Assembly (NCBI RefSeq): GCF_029223885.1
Contig: NZ_CP119409.1
Coordinates: forward strand, 3,772,501 to 3,836,500
DNA from: Pararhizobium gei
GTDB taxonomy: Bacteria; Pseudomonadota; Alphaproteobacteria; Rhizobiales; Rhizobiaceae
Direction: 5' to 3'
DNA: 64,000 bases
Positions within the stretch are counted from its first letter, which is position 1; each line of letters starts with the position of its first letter. Below, in pieces: positions 47,103-57,000 of the stretch. The notes beneath the pieces are model-generated. The model did not search any database and was not told where the DNA came from. It saw only the letters and a list, made by a program, of their open reading frames with translations. The translations under genes and the position numbers were made by a program.

Positions 47103-47453
47103 ATGCAATTCAGCCTGCCTTCCGACATCGCGGGCAGCCTGATGGCGCTGCTCTCTGCTTTGACGCTCAGCTTTGCGATCGGCTTCAGCTGGAACCGCTT
47201 CTGCCGGATCTTCCGCCAAGCAACCAGCCAGACCATTCTCTTGTCGCCGGCGACCCAGCTTGCCGGTGCAGTCAGCGTGTCGGCAGCAGCATTGGCCGCC
47301 GGCGGTAATCCTCCTGTCACGGCAAGCGCAATCGTGGCTTTGGGACTGGTCCTTTCAGTCCTTCTCTCACAAATGATGCTGCGCCCGGCAATTCAGATCG
47401 CTCTGGCATCGGTCAGTCTACTCGCCCATGCAGCACTTCCGAACGCTCTGTAA
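47103..47453 (+). CDS. Hypothetical small inner-membrane protein
   Basis: A 116-residue, strongly hydrophobic protein with three to four predicted membrane helices (SLMALLSALTLSFAIGF, LAGAVSVSAAALAAGG, TASAIVALGLVLSVLLSQMML, IQIALASVSLLAHAAL). Codon use is G/C-rich at third positions like real genes here. The ribosome site is weak. I do not recognise a family. It lies 117 bp after nasA on the same strand, but a shared operon is not certain. Confidence 0.5.
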   Translation: MQFSLPSDIAGSLMALLSALTLSFAIGFSWNRFCRIFRQATSQTILLSPATQLAGAVSVSAAALAAGGNPPVTASAIVALGLVLSVLLSQMMLRPAIQIALASVSLLAHAALPNAL

Positions 47454-47511
47454 AGCGGGAACAATGGCGGACATGGCGCGTTTGCAGGCCAGCTAAAACA
47501 GGAATAGTGCA

Positions 47512-47649
47512 ATGCAAATGGCCATGAGAGCCGTCTTCGTCATCATTGTCGGGTCGATCCTCAGCATACTTGCGATCAAATATGCCGAGAACGACCTCAA
47601 CGCTTCAGTCCCCATGATGGACCCTGCCAAGGCTGCCGAGCAGACCTGA
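47512..47649 (+). CDS. Very small single-pass membrane protein (45 aa)
   Basis: A 45-residue ORF, MQMAMRAVFVIIVGSILSIL-like N-terminal helix followed by a polar tail KYAENDLNASVPMMDPAKAAEQT. AGGA precedes the ATG at a good distance, and third positions are G/C-rich. No family recognised; length and layout resemble small membrane-protein regulators or subunits. Confidence 0.42.
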   Translation: MQMAMRAVFVIIVGSILSILAIKYAENDLNASVPMMDPAKAAEQT

Positions 47650-47788
47650 AGCCTGGTCTAGCCAAGCGTCGGAAATCTGCCATATTCGCCCTTCAACCAT
47701 AGATTTCGGGGAACTGCGATAAGCCGTATCAACTTCGAGCAACCTACCGCTCTGGGGCCGGATTCGGATGAGGACTGGGGACGGGGCA

Positions 47789-48001
47789 ATGACGAAATGG
47801 CGCAATGAACCTATGCTTCCTCATCATGTCGAGCTGTGCCAACGCGTATTCGACAAGGCGAGAGCCGCCCGCAAAATTGCACCGGACAGCGATGCAAATG
47901 ATCCGGTTGCCGCTTTGGTCCTGACCCTCTACAGACACGGTGTCTGGGAGGAGGACCAGCTTTTGCAGCGTGTGCTGGCCGCTCTGGACGAGAAATCCTG
48001 A
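47789..48001 (+). CDS. Small conserved hypothetical protein
   Basis: A 70-residue soluble, helical protein: HHVELCQRVFDKARAARKIAPDSD, DPVAALVLTLYRHGV, EDQLLQRVLAALDE. The start at 47789 has GGGGACGGGG directly upstream; an in-frame ATG at 47768 would add seven residues. Function unknown. It converges with the META-domain gene. Confidence 0.6.
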   Translation: MTKWRNEPMLPHHVELCQRVFDKARAARKIAPDSDANDPVAALVLTLYRHGVWEEDQLLQRVLAALDEKS

Positions 48002-48015
48002 ACCTCTACCCAATT

Positions 48016-48444
48016 TCATGACGAGCGGGCATGACTAGCAAGACGCACGCTGGTTTTGGCCTGTGGGCCTTCGAGCACCAGCTTGGCGCCGTCGATATGC
48101 CATGCGCGCACTTCTTTGAGAGCACTGAGAAACTTTACTTCCTGATCCATGACGGCCGGAACACAGGTTCTTGTTGTCGCCTCCGGCGGGGCGAAGGCTA
48201 TCGTCTTTCTCCCCACGTCGAAGGTACCGGTAAAGCTGTTGCAACCGGCAAAACCTGAATAGGTGCCGTCATCATTGATTTCCAGCGTGGTCTCCAGAAA
48301 ATCGATGACGCCGCCATGGGCAATATCTTCCGCAAGCCAGATGCCGCCGAGTGCAGCAGGGACGTCCCGTGCAGTGGTCGTCTGAATCGCACCTGGCCCG
48401 ATGACGACGCAGCCGCAGGCAAGAAACAGCGCAATTTTCAACAT
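48016..48444 (-). CDS. META-domain (HslJ-like) exported protein
   Basis: A 142-residue protein with an N-terminal signal peptide (MLKIALFLACGCVVIGPGA). A META domain follows, with GGIWLAEDI, YSGFAGCNSFTGTF and a closing ALKEVRAWHIDGAKLVLEG. The paired FAGCNSF motif is typical. HslJ in E. coli is linked to heat shock and novobiocin tolerance; the general role of the domain is unclear. GGGGGAG lies 5 bases before ATG 48444. Confidence 0.82.
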   Translation of the reverse strand: MLKIALFLACGCVVIGPGAIQTTTARDVPAALGGIWLAEDIAHGGVIDFLETTLEINDDGTYSGFAGCNSFTGTFDVGRKTIAFAPPEATTRTCVPAVMDQEVKFLSALKEVRAWHIDGAKLVLEGPQAKTSVRLASHARSS

Positions 48445-48593
48445 CCGTTCTCCCCCGTGTTCATCGTCCGCCCGCGACACCGATTCGCCATTGCCGCGAC
48501 CCTATCGCACCTGCCTTGTGGCAAACCACCCTTGTTGAGGTCTGTTTTCACCTGTAGAGCCTGTTGCAAGCAGAACAATAACGGGATTTGGCC

Positions 48594-49787
48594 ATGACAT
48601 CCGGCGCGACCTTGAAACGCCGATTGACCATTCTGGGCTCGACAGGCTCGATTGGTACCAACACGCTCGATGTCATCCGCCAGTTGGGCGGTCGCAGCTG
48701 TTTCGAGATTGCCGCAGTAACCGGCAACGGAAATATCGAACTTCTTGCGCAGCAGGCAATGGATGTGGGCGCCGAACTGGCGGTGACGGCCGACGAAAGA
48801 CACTATGACAGTCTGAAGGCTGCCCTTGCCGGCACGGGGATCGAAGCGGCTGCCGGCAAAAGCGGCCTGATAGAGGCGGCGGAACGGGATGCCGGCTGGG
48901 TCATGGCAGCGATCGTCGGAACAGCCGGACTTGCCCCGACGCTGGCGGCGGCGCGACGAGGCGCCGATATCGCATTGGCCAACAAGGAATGCCTGGTTTC
49001 GGCCGGCGATCTCTTCGTCAACGCGGTCACGGCCGGCGGCGGCAAACTGATCCCGGTCGACAGCGAACACAGCGCCATTTTCCAATCCTTGGAGGACGAC
49101 CAGCGCCATGCGGTTGAACGGATTGTCCTGACCGCCTCCGGCGGCCCTTTTCGCACCTGGTCGCGCGAACAGATGGCCGGCGTAACGGCCGACATCGCCC
49201 GCGCGCATCCCAATTGGTCAATGGGTCTGAAAATCTCCATCGGCAGCGCTTCCATGTTCAACAAGGCGCTCGAGATGATCGAAGCCCGGCATCTGTTCGG
49301 CGTCCAGCCGGATCAGATCGAGGTCATCGTCCATCCCCAGTCGATCGTCCACTCGATGGTGGGTTATACGGACGGCTCGGTTCTGGCGCAGCTTGGCTGT
49401 CCCGACATGCGCACGGCGATCGGTTACGCCCTGACCTATCCGCTGAGAACAAAACTCGACGTCGAGCGACTGGATTTCGCAAAGCTTTCGCGGCTGGATT
49501 TCGAAGCGCCGGACGAGGTTCGCTTTCCCGCACTTCGACTGGCACGGACGGCCATGCAACGCGGTGGCGTCCAGGGTGCTGTCATGAACGCGGCGGAAGA
49601 GATCGCGTTTCACGCCTTCGTCACCGGCCGTATCGGCTTCCTGGAAATGGCGGACATTGCGGAAACGGTGATGGAGAGCATGGCGGATCGTGCGCCAGCA
49701 CTTACCATGGAGGATGTCTTCGCAGCCGACGGCGAAGCCCGGGCGCGTGCCGAGGAAACCATCTCTGTCAACGAAAAGGCCGCCTGA
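48594..49787 (+). CDS. dxr: 1-deoxy-D-xylulose 5-phosphate reductoisomerase
   Basis: A 397-residue enzyme of the MEP pathway converting DXP to 2-C-methylerythritol 4-phosphate with NADPH. The Rossmann motif is ILGSTGSIGTNTLDVIR, and VGTAGLAPTLAA and LANKECLV follow. The metal/catalytic segment is PVDSEHSAIFQ, the flexible loop is SGGPFRTW, and WSMGLKISIGSASMFNKALEMIEA and VIVHPQSIVHSMV complete the family pattern. The ATG at 48594 is preferred to an in-frame TTG at 48588. As a second dxr-like copy or the sole one cannot be told here; most rhizobia have the main copy in a cdsA-bamA cluster, so this isolated gene may be a paralogue. Confidence 0.93.
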   Translation: MTSGATLKRRLTILGSTGSIGTNTLDVIRQLGGRSCFEIAAVTGNGNIELLAQQAMDVGAELAVTADERHYDSLKAALAGTGIEAAAGKSGLIEAAERDAGWVMAAIVGTAGLAPTLAAARRGADIALANKECLVSAGDLFVNAVTAGGGKLIPVDSEHSAIFQSLEDDQRHAVERIVLTASGGPFRTWSREQMAGVTADIARAHPNWSMGLKISIGSASMFNKALEMIEARHLFGVQPDQIEVIVHPQSIVHSMVGYTDGSVLAQLGCPDMRTAIGYALTYPLRTKLDVERLDFAKLSRLDFEAPDEVRFPALRLARTAMQRGGVQGAVMNAAEEIAFHAFVTGRIGFLEMADIAETVMESMADRAPALTMEDVFAADGEARARAEETISVNEKAA

Positions 49788-49797
49788 GAAGCGGCCT
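49777..49797. terminator. Hairpin between convergent dxr and hemA
   Basis: AGGCCGC pairs with GCGGCCT across a 7-nt loop that includes the dxr stop codon. No strong T-tract; placement between convergent genes suggests a two-way role. Confidence 0.4.
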
Positions 49798-49820
49798 ATA
49801 TCTGATCTTAAAACCCTAAT

Positions 49821-51038
49821 TTAGGCGACGGCTCTTGCCAGCGCGCAACGCGACCAGAGCTGATGCAGGGCGCCGACCAGATGGTCGATATCGGCATCCG
49901 AATGCAGCGGCGTCGGTGTAATGCGCAGGCGCTCGGTCTTCTTCGGCACCGTCGGGTAGTTGATCGGCTGGACATAGATGCCGCAATTGTCGAGCAGCAG
50001 GTCGGAGATCCACTTGCACTTGGCCGCATCGCCGACCAGCACCGGCACGATATGGCTTTTATTGTCCATATGCGGAATTCCGTTCCTGTCGAGCAGATTG
50101 CGCAGCCAGCGAACCCGCTCCTGATGGGCGAAGCGTTCGATTTGGCTTTCCTTCAGATGGCGGATCGAGGCGACCGCACCGGCAGCCAACGCCGGCGGCA
50201 GGGCGGTGGTGAAGATGAAGCCCGAGGCGAACGAGCGGATGAAATCGCACAGCGCGGTTGATCCTGCAATATAGCCGCCCATGACGCCGAACGCCTTGCC
50301 CAGCGTGCCCTCGATCACCGTCAGCCGATGCATCAGGCCTTCACGCTCGGCAATGCCGCCGCCGCGCGGGCCGTACATGCCGACGGCATGGACTTCGTCG
50401 AGATAGGTCATCGCGCCGTATTTATCGGCGAGATCGCAGATGTCCTTGATCGGCGAGATATCGCCGTCCATCGAATAGACCGATTCGAAAGCAATGATTT
50501 TTGGCGCACGCGGGTCGGCAGCTCTCAGCTTGGCTTCCAGGTCGGCAACGGAATTGTGCTTGAAGATCACCCGTTCGCATTTCGAGTGGCGAATACCTTC
50601 GATCATCGAAGCATGGTTGCCGGCGTCGGAAAAGACGATCACGCCGGGGATCTTCGAACAGAGCGTTCCGAGCGCCGCCCAGTTGGACACATAGCCTGAT
50701 GTAAACAAGAGAGCCGATTCTTTGCCATGCAGGTCGGCAAGCTCCCGCTCGAGAAGAACGTGATGGTGGTTGGTACCAGAAATATTCCGGGTGCCTCCCG
50801 CACCCGCGCCACACTGGTCGATGGCGAGCTTCATCGCCTCCGTGACCTTGGGGTGCTGGCCCATGCCGAGATAGTCGTTCGAACACCAGACGGTGACGTC
50901 CTGCTTTTCGCCGTTCGCATTATAGCGCGTCGCCTTGGGGAATTGTCCGCGCTGGCGCTCCAGATCGGCGAACACGCGGTAGCGGCCTTCCTGATGCAGG
51001 CCATCCAGTTCGCCTTTGAAAAAACTCTCGAAATCCAT
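49821..51038 (-). CDS. hemA: 5-aminolevulinate synthase
   Basis: A 405-residue PLP enzyme condensing glycine and succinyl-CoA, the first step of heme and cobalamin synthesis by the C4 (Shemin) pathway of alphaproteobacteria. Motifs are [51 protein letters not shown], and the PLP lysine near 247 in [16 protein letters not shown]. The start at 51038 has GGAG 6 bases upstream; ATG 51041 is adjacent. A TTGA-N6-TCAA box lies about 150 bp upstream, consistent with Fnr/FixK-type oxygen control known for rhizobial hemA. Confidence 0.97.
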   Translation of the reverse strand: MDFESFFKGELDGLHQEGRYRVFADLERQRGQFPKATRYNANGEKQDVTVWCSNDYLGMGQHPKVTEAMKLAIDQCGAGAGGTRNISGTNHHHVLLERELADLHGKESALLFTSGYVSNWAALGTLCSKIPGVIVFSDAGNHASMIEGIRHSKCERVIFKHNSVADLEAKLRAADPRAPKIIAFESVYSMDGDISPIKDICDLADKYGAMTYLDEVHAVGMYGPRGGGIAEREGLMHRLTVIEGTLGKAFGVMGGYIAGSTALCDFIRSFASGFIFTTALPPALAAGAVASIRHLKESQIERFAHQERVRWLRNLLDRNGIPHMDNKSHIVPVLVGDAAKCKWISDLLLDNCGIYVQPINYPTVPKKTERLRITPTPLHSDADIDHLVGALHQLWSRCALARAVA

Positions 51039-51520
51039 CATCGTCTCCAGACCTTGCCGTGTTTTTGCCCGAAAGGCACTGTGTGCGTCAATCCCGAGTA
51101 TTGGAATCGCCCCGGCATGCGGCAAAAGGCCTCTAAATTTGAACGATTCTACATTAAGCTTAGGGGATTTAATTCTTCTTAACCTTGATCCAAGTCAAGA
51201 TACATTCAGTCACGAGATGGCGCTGCGCCGTTCACACTTTCAAAGGGTGACGCCGCCGCTCCCTGCTGAAAATAACCCGGAAGAAGCTTACCTCCTGATA
51301 TAGCCTGCCCAGTGTCCCGAAGGGAACAGCGCCTTCAGCTTCAGTTCAGGTTGAATGGAGTTTCTTGCAGGAAGGAGAGGTTGCGGGATATGTGTGGACT
51401 TTCGCAAATGCGCAATTATCCTGAAACTGCAAGTTCGACTGGAGGGGACCTTGGCGTCCAGCTTCTGATTCTGGGGAATGGATGGCGGAGTAATCCGCCC
51501 GTCCTTTATTGGAGAACCAC
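51039..51520. other. Divergent intergenic region of hemA and a lipoprotein gene
   Basis: About 480 bp holding both promoters and the Fnr-type box at 51185-51198. Short reading frames cross it but lack ribosome sites and family resemblance. I see no RNA gene. Confidence 0.55.
51185..51198. promoter_or_regulatory. Fnr/FixK-type anaerobox upstream of hemA
   Basis: TTGAT-CCAA-GTCAA matches the TTGA-N6-TCAA core and differs by one base from the full TTGAT-N4-ATCAA consensus. Its centre is about 153 bp from the hemA ATG. Low-oxygen activation of hemA by Fnr/FixK proteins is known in related bacteria. Confidence 0.55.
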
Positions 51521-51775
51521 ATGAATAAAGCCATTGCGCTTATCTTGATTGCCCTGTCTGCGGCGAGCTGCACGCAAACGGAGAAGGGTGCCGGCATCGG
51601 AGCTGTTTCCGGCGCGATCATCGGCGGAGCGATTACCGGCAACGTGCGCGGCGCCGCCGTGGGTGCGGCGATCGGCGGCGTCTCCGGCGCGGTCATCGGC
51701 AATGTCAGCGAACAGCCTGGCCAATGCTACTATCGTGACCGCTACGGTCGCCGCTATATCGACGATTGCCCGTGA
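51521..51775 (+). CDS. Glycine-zipper lipoprotein
   Basis: An 84-residue outer-membrane-type lipoprotein. A signal peptide with lipobox LSAASC places the acylated cysteine near residue 17. A glycine-zipper segment follows (GAGIGAVSGAIIGGAITGNVRGAAVGAAIGGVSGAVIG, repeated G-x3-G), then a short tail with CYYRDRYGRRYIDDC. Such proteins (YmgG/OmpA-linker-like) sit in the envelope; function unknown. GGAG lies 6 bases upstream of the ATG, and a strong terminator follows. Confidence 0.85.
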   Translation: MNKAIALILIALSAASCTQTEKGAGIGAVSGAIIGGAITGNVRGAAVGAAIGGVSGAVIGNVSEQPGQCYYRDRYGRRYIDDCP

Positions 51776-51815
51776 TCTGATTTCGCCGCTCCGACAGGAC
51801 GGCAGATCGCGCGAG

Positions 51816-51846
51816 AAGGCTTCGGGAACATTCCGAAGCCTTTTTT
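51816..51846 (+). terminator. Rho-independent terminator of the glycine-zipper lipoprotein gene
   Basis: AAGGCTTCGG pairs with CCGAAGCCTT, followed by TTTT; a textbook stem and T-tract 41 bp after the stop codon. Confidence 0.9.
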
Positions 51847-52016
51847 GTTTCCCGCACGTCACACCTGCAGCTGTTTTTAGGCAAAATATGCCATTCTGCC
51901 TTCATCCGCGATGCAATGCTGTGTAGGGTCAGCGTTAATGAACGAAAAACTTTAATCTGCAATTGTGCCCCCAGCCATGATGGCGGGCGGATGTTGTTGG
52001 TAGCCTGGAAAGCGGA

Positions 52017-53939
52017 ATGCGGGAAAAAAAGCCTCTGCCGGCAGTAAATGCCGTATATCGGAAGGCAAGTGCTGCGTTCACGATCGCCACAGTGGCCCTT
52101 CTGAGCCCTTTGTCGCTCAACAACGCCCATGCCTTCAAAATCTTCGGGATGAGTTTCTTCGAGGGCGATGAAGAGAAAAACGACGTCATAGACCCGGTCG
52201 ATTACAGCCTGACGCTGACCGAAGGCTCTAACGATGAGGATCTAAAGGAGGTCCTGGAAAACAATTCCCGGCTTTTCCAGGACAAGGACGAGCCTGTTTC
52301 CGGTGATCTCGGCCTGGCGATCAAGGCACGCGACGATCGCGACCGGCTTCTTGCGACACTTTACGAGCAGGCGCGCTACGGCGGCACGGTCGCGGTGACA
52401 GTCAATGGGCAGGATATAGACACCCTGCCGCCGGATCCGAGTTTTCCGGACGGAGCGCCGGTTCCTGTCGAGGTCACGGTTACGCCCGGCCCCGTTTTCA
52501 CGCTCAGGGACGTTCTCCTGAAGGGCGACGCCATCGGCCACAGGCCGGACGACTATCTGAAAATAGGCGAACCCGCGCGATCGACCGACATCATCAAGGC
52601 GGGCGAAAAGGTCGTTGAAGACCTGAAGGAAGAAGGACGGCCGCTGGCGCGGCTTACCGAGCGCAGCGCAACCGCCGACCACGCCAGCGAAGTGGTGGAT
52701 GTCGTGCTGGCCGCTGACGGCGGCCCGGTCGCACCGGTCGGTGCAGTGACGGTGACCGGAACCAAGACCGTCGATCCCGCTTTCGTCGCCATGTACTCCC
52801 GCCTCAACGGCGGCGACCCCTATTCGCCGGAAAATCTGCGCAAGGCCTCCGAACGGCTGCGTCAGCTTGGCGTCTTCTCCAGCATCACGATCAAGGAGGC
52901 CAGCCAGTTGGCCCCGGATGGCACGATTCCGATGACCATCGAGGTTTCGGAGGGCAAGCATCGTTATTTCGGCGCCGGAGCGCAATTTTCGACAACGGAC
53001 GGTTTTGGCGTCCAGGGTTACTGGGGACATCGCAATCTGTTCGGTCAGGCAGAGTCTCTGCGCATCGAAGGGTCGGTCAACCGCATCGGTGAAACCACCG
53101 ATGTCGGCAGTCTCGACTATTCCGCCGGGTTGTTGTTTTCCAAGCCAGGCGCCTTCGGTCCGGCTTCGGCCTTCAATGTCAGTCTGAAGGCGCAACTGCT
53201 GGATCCCGATGCCTATAAGGCGACAATCTTCACCGGCGCCGCAGGCGCCAGCTTCGAATTGTCGGAGACAGACACGGTCTCCTTCGGCGGCGAACTGAGC
53301 TGGGCCGATGTCGAAGACGCTTTCGGCGTGAACGATTATCTAACGGCGGCGATTCCAATCGAGTATATCCGCGACACCCGCGACAACAAGCTTAACCCGA
53401 CGGAAGGCTACCGGGCGGCGCTCAACGTCAAGCCAAGCTATGAGATCAACGGCCAGACCTTCTTCAGTTCTATCGAGGGGTCAGCCTCCACCTATCTCGG
53501 GCTTGGCGAGGAAGATCGTGTCGTGCTGGCCGGGAAACTCAGCGCCGGCGTTCTGGCCGGTGGTGACGGCCTTGACGCCATTCCAGCCAATCGCCGCTTC
53601 TATCTCGGCGGGGGCGGCACGGTGCGCGGCTATGCCTACCAGGAAATCAGCCCCCGCAATGCCGACGACGACATTCTTGGCGGCCGCTCCTATGTCAACG
53701 GCACGGTGGAGGCGCGGATCGGCGTCACAGAAAAAATCGGCATCGTTCCTTTTCTGGATGCAGGAACGGTCTCTGCCAAAACCGCGCCTGATTTCTCCGA
53801 TATCCGTGCCGGCGCCGGAATTGGCGTGCGTTACGCGACACCCTTCGGGCCCATTCGCCTGGATGTGGCCGTGCCGCTCAACGCCTATCCTGGCGGGACC
53901 AAATACGGCATCTATGCAGGGATAGGCCAATCCTTCTGA
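52017..53939 (+). CDS. tamA: Autotransporter assembly factor TamA (Omp85 family)
   Basis: A 640-residue outer-membrane protein. The N-terminus is a signal peptide (AAFTIATVALLSPLSLNNAHA). POTRA domains cover about 50-310 (DRLLATLYEQARYGGTVAVTV, GGDPYSPENLRKASERLRQLGVFSSI). A 16-strand barrel follows, with the Omp85 loop-6 signature in YLGGGGTVRGYAYQEISP and a C-terminal GPIRLDVAVPLN…GIGQSF closing strand. It works with TamB to insert or transport outer-membrane components. tamB starts 111 bp downstream. Confidence 0.94.
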   Translation: MREKKPLPAVNAVYRKASAAFTIATVALLSPLSLNNAHAFKIFGMSFFEGDEEKNDVIDPVDYSLTLTEGSNDEDLKEVLENNSRLFQDKDEPVSGDLGLAIKARDDRDRLLATLYEQARYGGTVAVTVNGQDIDTLPPDPSFPDGAPVPVEVTVTPGPVFTLRDVLLKGDAIGHRPDDYLKIGEPARSTDIIKAGEKVVEDLKEEGRPLARLTERSATADHASEVVDVVLAADGGPVAPVGAVTVTGTKTVDPAFVAMYSRLNGGDPYSPENLRKASERLRQLGVFSSITIKEASQLAPDGTIPMTIEVSEGKHRYFGAGAQFSTTDGFGVQGYWGHRNLFGQAESLRIEGSVNRIGETTDVGSLDYSAGLLFSKPGAFGPASAFNVSLKAQLLDPDAYKATIFTGAAGASFELSETDTVSFGGELSWADVEDAFGVNDYLTAAIPIEYIRDTRDNKLNPTEGYRAALNVKPSYEINGQTFFSSIEGSASTYLGLGEEDRVVLAGKLSAGVLAGGDGLDAIPANRRFYLGGGGTVRGYAYQEISPRNADDDILGGRSYVNGTVEARIGVTEKIGIVPFLDAGTVSAKTAPDFSDIRAGAGIGVRYATPFGPIRLDVAVPLNAYPGGTKYGIYAGIGQSF

Positions 53940-54050
53940 TTCTCGAGGGACTGGCTAATTCTCGAAGGGCTGGTTGATTGCCAAAAGATAGGCTGATTTT
54001 GACCACCGGAACCGGCTGCCGCGCGACGCAAACTGGACTTTGGATAAACC

Positions 54051-57000
54051 ATGAATCGACTGTTCCGCTTTCTCAAAGCCGCATCGCGCTGGTTCCTTTA
54101 TGGCCTCGGTCTTGTCTTCGTCGCGACAGTGCTTTTCGTGCTTTTCGCCGGATTTACCGCGCCAGGCGCGCGCGTCGTTGCCAAGCTGATCGAAAAATAT
54201 GCCTCGACGCCGGATCAGATCGTCCGGATTAACGATCCAAGCGCGCTTCTGACCGGCGATTTCACGGCCTCCAGCATAACACTGTTTGACAGCAAGGGTG
54301 TTTACGCGGAAATCCGGGAAATCGCCATTGACTGGTCCCCGACCGCACTGTTTTCAAAGCGCTTCCAGGCGGCAATGCTGTCCGCCGGCTCGGTGCGGCT
54401 GGAGCGCTTGCCGATCCCATCCCAGGAAACCCAGGAAGTCCGCAGCACCTTCGCCTTGCCACTCGAAGTCGGCATCGATTCTTTCGATTTGAAGGAAATC
54501 ATCATCGGCAAAGAGATTGCGGGAACGGATCAGTTTCTCAGCGCCAATGGCAGGCTTGACGCCACGAATGCCAGCATCGCAACCGCCCTGGCGCTTTCCC
54601 AGCGCGACCGCCCGGACGCAAAGGCGGTTGCCGATATCGTTTTTGATCCCGCGGCCAACGCGCTCAAGCTGGACATGACGGTCGACGAACCGAAAAACGG
54701 CCTGCTTGCGAAAGCCATGCGGCTTCCTGGCGAGCCGGCTGTCAGCGTCCGAGTGACGGGCAACGGACCCCTTTCGGACTGGAGCGGAACTGCAACGGCC
54801 GCACTGGACGACAACCAGGTTGTGAAATTCGATGGCCGGCATCGATTGGCGGCGGACGGCCAGCGCGCGGTCTCGCTGAAGGGCGGCGGAACGTTCAGCG
54901 ACCTCTTGCCGGCAGCTTTTAGACCGCTGTTCGAGGGCACCAGCGACATCGACCTCGCCGCCGCGATCACCGACACGACGGTCAAGATCGAAGCTGGCAA
55001 TCTTTCCACCGGCGCACTGACCCTTTCGGCATCAGGAACCTACAGCACGGCCGGAGAGAATGATCTCCAAATCAGTCTCTCCGGCAAGAACGGACCCATC
55101 GACTTCCGGCTTCCACTGGAAGAAGGACAGGCGCTGCTGGCGATCGACCGGGTAAGCGCATCGCTGATCGGCGACGCGCAGAACGCCGTGCTCGACATTG
55201 GCGGCGAGATCGGCAAGGCAACGCTGCCGCAGGGCGAAATCGAAGCGATCAAGCTGCATGCCTATAGCGACAGCTTCAATCTCTCGACCCGCACCGGCCC
55301 TATCCGGACGACGGTAGAAACCGGCGCGACACGGTTTGTCAGCGCCGATCTCGACCGGCTTGTCAAAGGGCCTGCGAAACTCGAAGGCAGCCTGTCGCTG
55401 ACGCCGGAAACGGTTTCGTTTAATCCGGTCACGCTGGAGAGCGCCAGCATCGGCGGCACACTGACCGGTGCCTACACTCTTGTGGAAAATACACTGGCTG
55501 CGAGTTTCAAACTGTTTGCGGCACCGTCCTCCCTGCCACCGGCACTTGCGGGTAAGATAACGACACCGGTTGCACTGTCCGGCATTCTGGGAACCGGCGC
55601 CACCGGCGACGTTACGGTCAGCGATCTCACGCTGACATCGGACCTTGTCAAACTGGCCGGCTCGGCTGCACTCGAAACCGGAGCCTTGACAGCAACCCTT
55701 ACCGGCACGCTGCCTGAAATCGGCAAGCTTGCCGCCGGCGCCAAAGGGACGGCCGCCTTCAGCGCGGATATCAGCGGACCGCTGGACGCGCTTGCGGTCA
55801 AAGCCCAGATCACCTCAACCGGCGCGAACCTTGCCGGGCGCGTGCTGAACGATCTCGAGGTGAACGCCGACGCCGTCGTCGGACGGGATGGTCCGACCGG
55901 AACCGTGACCGCAAGCGGCACGCTCGACGGCCAGGCCATCAGCGCCAAGGCGGACGTCCAGACCGCGAAGGGCACCACCGGCATCCCGTCGATCGAGGCT
56001 GTCATCGGCACCAACACACTCAAAGGATCGCTGGATTTCACCGGCGACCTCAAGCCGAACGGCGCGCTTGTGTTCGACTTTCCCGATATTGGCCTGCTGG
56101 CCGCCATGGCAGGACAGAGCGCATCCGGCGATCTGGCAGGTTCTGCAGATATCAGGTCGGAGAATGGCATCACGTCGGTTTCGGTCAAGGCGAGCGGCTC
56201 CGGCATCACGCGGGGCGAATTCGTCATCACGAAACCTGCAGCTGATATTACGATCGCCGATCTTGGCGCGCTTGCCATCCGGGGAACGGTAACGGTCGAT
56301 GAAGCCCGCCAGGGCGGGAACCGTTTGGCGGGTCTGAAGCTGGGTTTCGAACGGCAGGGCGAACGGACCATTTTCGCCCTCGACGGCGCCTATGATGACG
56401 CACCGCTCAGCGCTCGCGGCGATCTCCAGGCGTCGGCCGGGCGCACCACCATCAATCTCCAATCCTTCGCGGCCACGCCGAGAAAAATCCCGCTGACCCT
56501 GGCCCAGCCTTCGACCATCGTCCTCGAGAACGGCACCGTGGCGTTGCAGCAACTGGCCGTGAACGGCTTCGGCGGCACGGTCACGGTCAACGGCACCGCA
56601 GGTGAAGCCCTCGCCTTGACCGCAGAGCTTGCGGCGATCGACCTTCGCCTGCCAATCCAGGGCGGCGAGGCGCATCTCGTTCTCAACAGTGGCACCGCCT
56701 CGATCAACGGCACGATGACATCGGCCGCTCTTGATGTGACAGCAGATGCTCAGGAGATCGCTCTTCCGCAAGGCCGTGTCGAATCCGTGAAGCTCCAGGC
56801 GCGTAGCAACGCCTTCAATCTTGAGACACGTTCCGGCAAGATAGAAGCCACGATCGGGACCGGACCGACCCAACTTGTTAATGCCGATCTCGATCGGGCG
56901 ATCAAAGGCCCGCTTGAAATCAAAGCACAACTGAACGTGGCCCCGGAAGCAATCACCTTCGCCCCTGTGACTATCGGCAGTGCCAATCTTGACGGTACGC

